Positions 9,532 to 14,992 of a stretch of 14,992 nt of DNA are shown one piece after another. Under the pieces are notes generated by a model. The model saw only the letters and a list, made by a program, of their open reading frames with translations, had not been told where the DNA came from and did not search any database. The number at the start of each line of letters is the position of its first letter. Within the stretch, counting starts at the first letter, position 1. Source of the DNA: Smittium culicis (Eukaryota > Kickxellomycota > Harpellomycetes > Harpellales > Legeriomycetaceae); assembly GCA_001970855.1 (NCBI GenBank), contig LSSN01004617.1:1-14992 (forward strand). Reading direction: 5' to 3'. The translations under genes were made by a program, and so were the position numbers.

Positions 9532-12500
9532 TTACTGAAGCGAGTACAATAGTGTGTTGGCAGAAAAAACTAGGTCGCCAGAGCTAACCTTTTCTTCGAG
9601 AAATTTCACCAGTTGTAGTTTATCAGAGGTATCAAACGATTTACCAGGAACAAACATCTCGAGCATCTGAACTATACGGTCTACAGGCAACGGGCCTAGA
9701 TTCGAAAGCATTCCAACAATATACTGCCAGTAGACACTATAATCGCTGTCGATAGCAGATTGTGCTGAATATTGATCAATTTCGAGTTCCATATCAGATG
9801 AGAGCGAGTCGCTCTCTTTAGCTAACTCATCCGCAAATTCGGCTACATTAAGGTTATTAGATTCAGATCTGTCTTCAGAAATAGATTTTTTAGCTTCTGG
9901 GGATACCATAGGATGAACAAAACTAATATCGGTAACTCCTTCATCTGGCTTATCTGAAATAAACTGGGAATAGTCTTTCATAAGCATGTCCTCTGTTTCA
10001 GCAATGGTATATACTTGTGATATTGTTGGAATATCATCGATTTTAGCTCCAATTACGCTACTTTGCTCACGAGTAGAATTTTGTGAAGATTCTATAACTA
10101 TTTTTTTGTCTTTTAAAGATGAAATGGACTTTTTCACTGTTTCACTGTTCGCTATCCCGGATTTACTCATAATTTCCTTAAGACTCACCCAAACTATACC
10201 CGTTCTGCCTAATAATGATTTATGTTAGTGCTTTTTTAGTATATATTTAAATATCAGATTAGAAAAATGAATTTTTTGATTTTTAAGTACTGTTAAATTC
10301 ATCTAATTTTTCCAAAATGACTTCTTGAATCGACATCAAAACTGTTGCGCAAGTTATTGGAAGGCTTATATCTAATACCCTATCAGTGAATTCCAATGTT
10401 AAATCGATGTGCCCAACAGAATCGATCCAATCTAGCGAAAATTTTGGGCATATTTCTTTGTACTCAATTTCGTATTCATTTCGAATCCTAAATGGTTTAA
10501 ACAAAGATTTTAGATGGATTAAGAAAAGGGAAGGTTCAACAGTTATAAGTTAGAGAAAATAAAGGTTTTAGTATAGAAAAATTTCTTGATGAATACTTTA
10601 AAATTTCATTTGGCAGTTTTAAATTTGTGCTTGGAATGCTAGGCCAGTAGCACTCAGATAAAATATTAACAGCTGCCTAATGTATATAAATTAAAAATAA
10701 AAATAAAATTAAAGTAAAAGCTAAAATTATAAACGAATTATAAAATGTGATTTTGAATTACTACATTTGATTGTAAATTGTTGTTAATGGAGAATGAGTT
10801 GGAAATATCATTTATCATAACAAGAAACTCAGCTACATGATCCTCACCAAATTTGGATTTTAAAGTTTGAACTTGGTTAATCTAGTAAATATAGTTAAAA
10901 GTTTTAGATCGGAGAAATAAAAAATCAATTTTTTCGAATCCGAGGTTTATATGGTGATAATATCTCGAATAATTGAACACTTAATAGCATTAGCAATAAT
11001 AAATATAAAGTATATAGTGGTAGTCTTGTGTCAAAAGCAAAATCGTGTGTCGAGTAAATAGAGAGATGGGAGTACACAATAAGTGATATAAATAACTTGA
11101 TAGTAAAAAGAAAAGTCACCTCATTTGAGATAGTATCGGGGTCAGATATATCTATTAATCTTTTTGCAAGTAGCTGCTGGTATTCGCTGAAGAACATAGC
11201 TTTACTTTTGAATATCGAGATAAGCTGGTTTAAGATATCGTAGCTTCTTTTGTAGGAACCAGGATCGATTTTTTTTGCATCGCTTGGTAAAGGAGTCCAG
11301 CTAAAATCTTCATAGTTATCGCTATCATCCGAGTCATCATGAACATCATTTCCATTATGATCAGTTTTTGAGTTAAAAAGTAGGCTTTTACCTTTAGATA
11401 TTTCAGCAACAACACATTTATTAATGTCAGCCCTATCTCTGATTAATTAAATGAGAAAAGAGATGAGAGATAAAGATTTTATTTAGTTTAAACTATTTAT
11501 GAAACAATTCAATCTGAGAATATCAAATAGTCGAATAAGCTTAGTGAATAAAATAAGTGGTGATTGTACCTTAGATAGGAATGAATAGGCTCAGCAACAA
11601 TGGCTAAAACAATGTTAGTGGGATCCAATTCTTTAAAGAACGATATTAAAGAAATATAAAAAGATAAGATATACTCGGTGTCGTTTTCGGGATTTAAGAG
11701 GTTAGAAAAAATCCTAGTATAAATTAATATTTTGGGCGTTGAAAAAAGTGGTGGGAAAATTTTTTTATTTACACAATGTTGTGAAATTGCGTATATACTG
11801 TAAATATAATCATACGAAAATGGAATTTACCATTTTTTTAATGATTCGCCTACTATAGTTCTGGATCCTTCGAGGGATAGGCAGTCCTAATTTGGAATTA
11901 AAGAAACATAAATCAAATAAAAAGTTAAAAATATAAATGGTAGTAAATATTACTTTAAAATCTTTAAATATTCCCACAGAGTCTTTGGAGTTGGATAAAA
12001 ACTCGATACTTTTATTTAATCTAAAAAAAAATGCATCAAAAGTTAAAATCAGATAAAACTTTAAACAATAAAAATTATTGTAAAAAGAGAAAAATGCGAC
12101 AGTATTTATTTGGCTTCGTATTTTAGTGGTAAATATCAAATAGAATTAACAAAAAGAACGAATACGATCAATAAAAATTTTAAAAAAAAAAACCTTATAT
12201 CAAGGCAGATCTGATGTGAAAAGTTGTGAGAATAAGATTTGAGGGCTGGGTGTAAATAAGAGCCGTACATTTTTTCTATTTTGGAAATGTAAATTTCGAG
12301 ATAATCAATTTAAAAAAAAACAAAAAAACAAAAATTTTTATAGTTGTTGTTGATACGAATTTGTAAAAAACAAATAAGAAATACAATTTAAATAGAAATA
12401 AAGACGGAATGTATGAAAAGAGGTTTTACCGTGATAGCGTAAAAATACAAGGGTTAGGTGGGATACGTTGGATATAGCAGGTAAAACCTGGACGTCGTTT

Positions 12501-13357
12501 GTGACGGGTATACTTTTTGAAATGTTTGATAAAACGCTTTTTATAAATGATTTCTTAGACGAGTTTATTATGAGGGATAGCGGGTAAGGATAATTTTTTG
12601 AGTTAATTCGATGTAGTGAGTGTAGCAATATATTAATATCATCGTTTTGATTGTTCGGGAGCCGAGATATGTTTAAATTTTGAAACGGGTTTTTTTCTAG
12701 TATCGTTTTGAAGTCAAATTGAGAGCTGAAATCTAACGAGTTTATTAGTTTATGAAAGTCCTTTGGGGAGTCGAAAGAATTTGAAAAGTGTATTGATAAA
12801 ACTAAGTGGGAATAAAATGAAAATATCAAGTACGTATGGGAGAAGCTGCTGATCCATTCTTCTTTCAAAGCATTCCATATAATCGAATTAAGTAGGTGTT
12901 TATCAGCAGATCTTTAAAAAATATAATGCCAATAAAATGGAGTTGTGATAATAAGTTTTTTTATTTATTAGGGATATCTTTCGTGAGGGCTAGAGCTATA
13001 AAAAATTTTTATTATAAGCGCAACAAAGTTATTGAAATAAAGAAATTTTGCGTGATACCTTATATCTGTGTAATTTGATAAATCAATGATGTCTAAAAAA
13101 GAGCAGAAAATAGACGAGTAGAAGGAGCAAGCTTTGATATAGTTGTTTAGAGAGTTTTGATTGACGTTAGAAATCAAAAAATCAAAGCAGGAGTAATTGA
13201 GGTCAGGAATTAAAAGAGAGTATGAATTTTTAACATTATTAAGATTTTTAAGTATGGAGCTTTTAAAGTCGAGTAAAGACCCCTGTTCGGTTAAATGGGG
13301 ATCATTTTTTTGGCATAGATTAGTATTTGAGGATTCTTGGAAAGATGTATTATTCAT
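9532..13357 (-). CDS. APC2: APC2, cullin-homology subunit of the anaphase-promoting complex
   Basis: APC2 is the cullin-like scaffold of the APC/C ubiquitin ligase; with APC11 it forms the catalytic module that ubiquitinates cyclins and securin. Eleven exons on the minus strand: 13357-13059, 12911-12430, 12275-12194, 12020-11954, 11886-11831, 11713-11570, 11438-11120, 10881-10765, 10676-10597, 10487-10291 and 10208-9532. All phases agree and the product is 839 residues (human: 822). Family landmarks in order: IFKDFKDCLSLEGSRTIVGE; LLNPENDTEYI then FFKELDPTNIVLAIVAEPIH and SYLRDRADINKCVV; WTPLPSDAKKIDPG; FFSEYQQLLAKRLI (~459-472); LKSKFGEDHVAEFL; NILSECYWPSIP; LDWIDSVGHIDLTLEF; VYWQYIVGMLSNLG (~773-786) opening the C-terminal winged helix. 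A Ser/Asp/Glu-rich linker of roughly 115 residues precedes that domain. The intron 3 donor is GTTTTT and intron 8 could end three bases later. Start ATG is the first in-frame Met; the N-terminal ~250 residues are weakly conserved. Confidence 0.93.
10882..11119 (-). other. APC2 intron 7, open in frame for 65 codons
   Basis: This is the longest APC2 intron (238 bases). It has a weak GTGACT donor after ISNE and a TACTAG acceptor before INQVQTLKSKFG. The coding frame continues unbroken from exon 7 through most of the intron and stops at 10925. The reading is rich in Leu, Ile, Phe and Tyr, as expected from a T-rich intron. Conserved APC2 sequence resumes exactly at the acceptor, so the region is called an intron and not coding sequence. 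Confidence 0.8.
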
Positions 13358-13962
13358 TTATTTAATATTAATAGCTTGCTAAATTTGAAGAATGAAAGAA
13401 GTGATGGTGGAAGAATGTAATATAGCGATAATAAGTAAGTTATATAAAACCTAAACTGGTTTTTGAAAGTGAATAAATATTACTTTGCACATAGTATAAA
13501 ACTCGTTAGATTATTTGATTTAAGCTTTTTTTTTTGCTATTTTTTGAATTTAGATTTATTTCAACAGAAAAAACATAGACTTGAATAAATAGTGTCTATT
13601 GGCTAGCATTATTTAAATAAAAGGATATAACCAGTGCTTATTGGATATATTTTTATATTATTGTGTTATTCTGAGTATTATTTGCTAAGAATAAATTTTA
13701 TATAGTTGAGTATAATGATTGGGTTATTGTGTAATTAGTATAATTGATTTTAGCAAATCAAGAGTATTCAGCGTGCATCATTTATGATAACTTATTTCTT
13801 GCCCTACATAAAACTTTTTGAATTTTAAAATTAGGATAGTTATGTATATTACTATTTTTTATATTGAAATTAGTTAGTATAGCATAAAAACCATTTTTTG
13901 TAAAACCTTATCTATAAAAAAATATAAATCATTTATTAAAATTTAATAATTATACGAATATA
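13358..13962. promoter_or_regulatory. Divergent promoter region of APC2 and CSN7
   Basis: APC2 starts leftward and CSN7 rightward from this 605-base A/T-rich stretch, so both promoters and 5' UTRs must lie within it unless there are distant untranslated exons. TATA-like strings occur near both ends, but such strings are expected by chance at this base composition, so no box is assigned. No gene is seen inside. Confidence 0.6.
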
Positions 13963-14800
13963 ATGATGGAAATTAAAGAGTACGTGGACAAAGTTGAGAT
14001 TGCAGGACTGGAGGAGCTTCCCACGCTTGTTAGTGAAGCACTAGCGGATGAGAACATATATTTGTATAAGCAGCTATACGAGGCCTTGCTCGAAAAAGAG
14101 GTAAATTATAGCTTACTTATAAAAAATGGTTGGTATATAAAAATAAAAAATGAATATTTATCATGAATGAAAACGATAGCCTAGGGTTGACGAGAATCTT
14201 TTAGGTTTAGTAAAAATATTTGCATTTGGTACAGTAGAGGGTTATATAGGTGAGTTTATTTGATATCATAGAATTAGTCGGTATAAGCTAAAAATAATTT
14301 TCTGTGTGAAGAATGGGTAAATTGCAGTAAATATAATATTTAAACATTATAATTTTACAATTTTTGATGCTAATAGACGGAGGCGGTGCACTGGATGATC
14401 TCGAGCAACAACATCTAAAGAAGCTTCAAAAGCTGAGTATTGTCAGCTATGCTTCCAAAATCAAAACAGTGGAGTTTGAAGCAATTTCAAAAGCGATCAG
14501 ATGTACTAATTTCACAGAGCTGAATTTACTGATAGTTGAGCTGATATATGCAGGGCTATTGCGGGGGAAAATCGATTCTGAAGCAGGACATCTCGAGGTG
14601 TATTATGTAGTGTCGCGTGATATTGAGTTTAGCGAGTACCGAAATCTGGTTGGCTGCTTGAGCGAATGGTAAATGAATCGTTATAGTGTTTATTGTGTGT
14701 TTCCTAATGATCTTTTTTCTTTTATTTCTTTGAATATGATGTGATTAGGATTGACAAGTGTGACAAATTAAAGAGAGAGCTTGAAGGGGCTGCAGCCTGA
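13963..14800 (+). CDS. CSN7: COP9 signalosome subunit 7 (PCI domain), short form
   Basis: CSN7 is a PCI-domain subunit of the COP9 signalosome, the complex that strips NEDD8 from cullins. Exons are 13963-14100, 14180-14249, 14377-14668 and 14749-14800, with introns of 79, 127 and 80 bases; the product is 183 residues. Matches to CSN7 in order: GLEELPTLVSEALADENIYL with LYEALLE (~15-44), LVKIFAFGTVEGYID (exon 2/3 join), LKKLQKLSIVSYASKIKTV (winged helix), LIVELIYAGLLRGKID then HLEVYYVVSRDI, and LSEW completed across the last intron. After it comes only IDKCDKLKRELEGAAA and a stop. Animal CSN7 runs to about 265-275 residues, so most of the C-terminal helix and tail is missing. The relative eIF3m is much longer, and the GKID..AGHLEV..SRDI block favours CSN7. 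The exon 2 acceptor could be a few bases off. Two ATGs in tandem open the gene. Confidence 0.87.
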
Positions 14801-14992
14801 CGAATCAAGAGGAGATTTTGGGGGTAGAAATGGTTGACTTACCTATTTACTTTCTTCTAGATTATTTCCTTCCTTTAAGTATAATTTCGGCTTTCAAAAG
14901 CGATGAATAGACTCTAACGCACCCATATACATTATTGTTTTATTGTTATCTGTTGTTAGTAAGCGTTGTATCAACCAATATTTCGAGATGTA
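14801..14992. other. Right-hand end, no gene seen
   Basis: This follows the CSN7 stop and should be its 3' UTR. A TTTACTTTCTTCTAG string near 14848-14862 looks like a splice acceptor, and TTACCTATTT just before it could be a reverse-strand donor. Nothing coding could be joined to either by eye, and the window ends too soon to decide. Confidence 0.4.

Noticed and set aside
10186..10188. GTG as an alternative start for a separate 218-residue gene
   Set aside because: The frame continues upstream to a TAG acceptor and matches APC2 (IVWVSLKEIM), so it is the last exon of APC2 and not a new gene.
11810..12139. 109-codon minus-strand frame
   Set aside because: It reads through two APC2 introns. 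Parts of it coincide with true exons 4 and 5 in the coding frame or a shifted one, and the rest is intron.
12896..13078. 60-codon plus-strand frame
   Set aside because: Lies over APC2 intron 1, antisense, with no motif.
1..14992. CRISPR array, transposon or prophage-type system
   Set aside because: No regularly spaced repeats, terminal inverted repeats, transposase or reverse transcriptase motifs are visible, and the gene style is nuclear eukaryotic throughout.

Overview
This is a nuclear window from an AT-rich eukaryote. It carries five recognisable, intron-containing genes, one intronless unknown gene, and long A/T-rich spacers. Twenty-three introns can be placed. All are GT-AG, about 67-240 bases long, and most end in TAG. 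The gene set includes Aladin, which is absent from budding yeast, and a COP9 signalosome subunit. With the low GC and small introns, this suggests a fungus outside the budding yeasts, perhaps an early-diverging 'zygomycete' lineage such as Kickxellomycotina/Harpellales. That placement is inference from style and gene content. CTG falls at conserved Leu positions (for example in APC2 and CSN7), so there is no sign of CTG reassignment.

Layout. 1-823 (+): 3' part of HGH1, the eEF2-folding chaperone. 1402-3597 (+): a six-exon Ulp1-type SUMO protease. 3598-4024: convergent 3' spacer holding an 18-base G run. 4025-4732 (-): unknown intronless gene for a Ser/Asn-rich, probably nuclear protein. 4733-6497: 1.76 kb without a gene, with a 42-base tandem repeat. 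6498-8638 (-): three-exon Aladin, a WD40 nucleoporin. 8639-9531: spacer. 9532-13357 (-): eleven-exon APC2, the cullin-like subunit of the anaphase-promoting complex, rebuilt completely with every intron phase agreeing. 13358-13962: divergent promoter region. 13963-14800 (+): four-exon CSN7 with a short C-terminus. 14801-14992: no gene seen.

Three of the five named genes (ULP1, APC2, CSN7) act on ubiquitin-like modifiers or cullin-type ligases, and Aladin sits at the nuclear pore, where Ulp1 is tethered in yeast. These are unlinked housekeeping functions in most fungi, so the proximity is probably chance, but it is recorded. I see no mobile element, CRISPR array, rRNA or convincing tRNA, and no evidence for a new defence or mobile system. 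The points most worth a second look are the N-terminal hydrophobic exon of Ulp1, the shortened CSN7, the unknown nuclear protein, the G18 tract, and the 42-base repeat.
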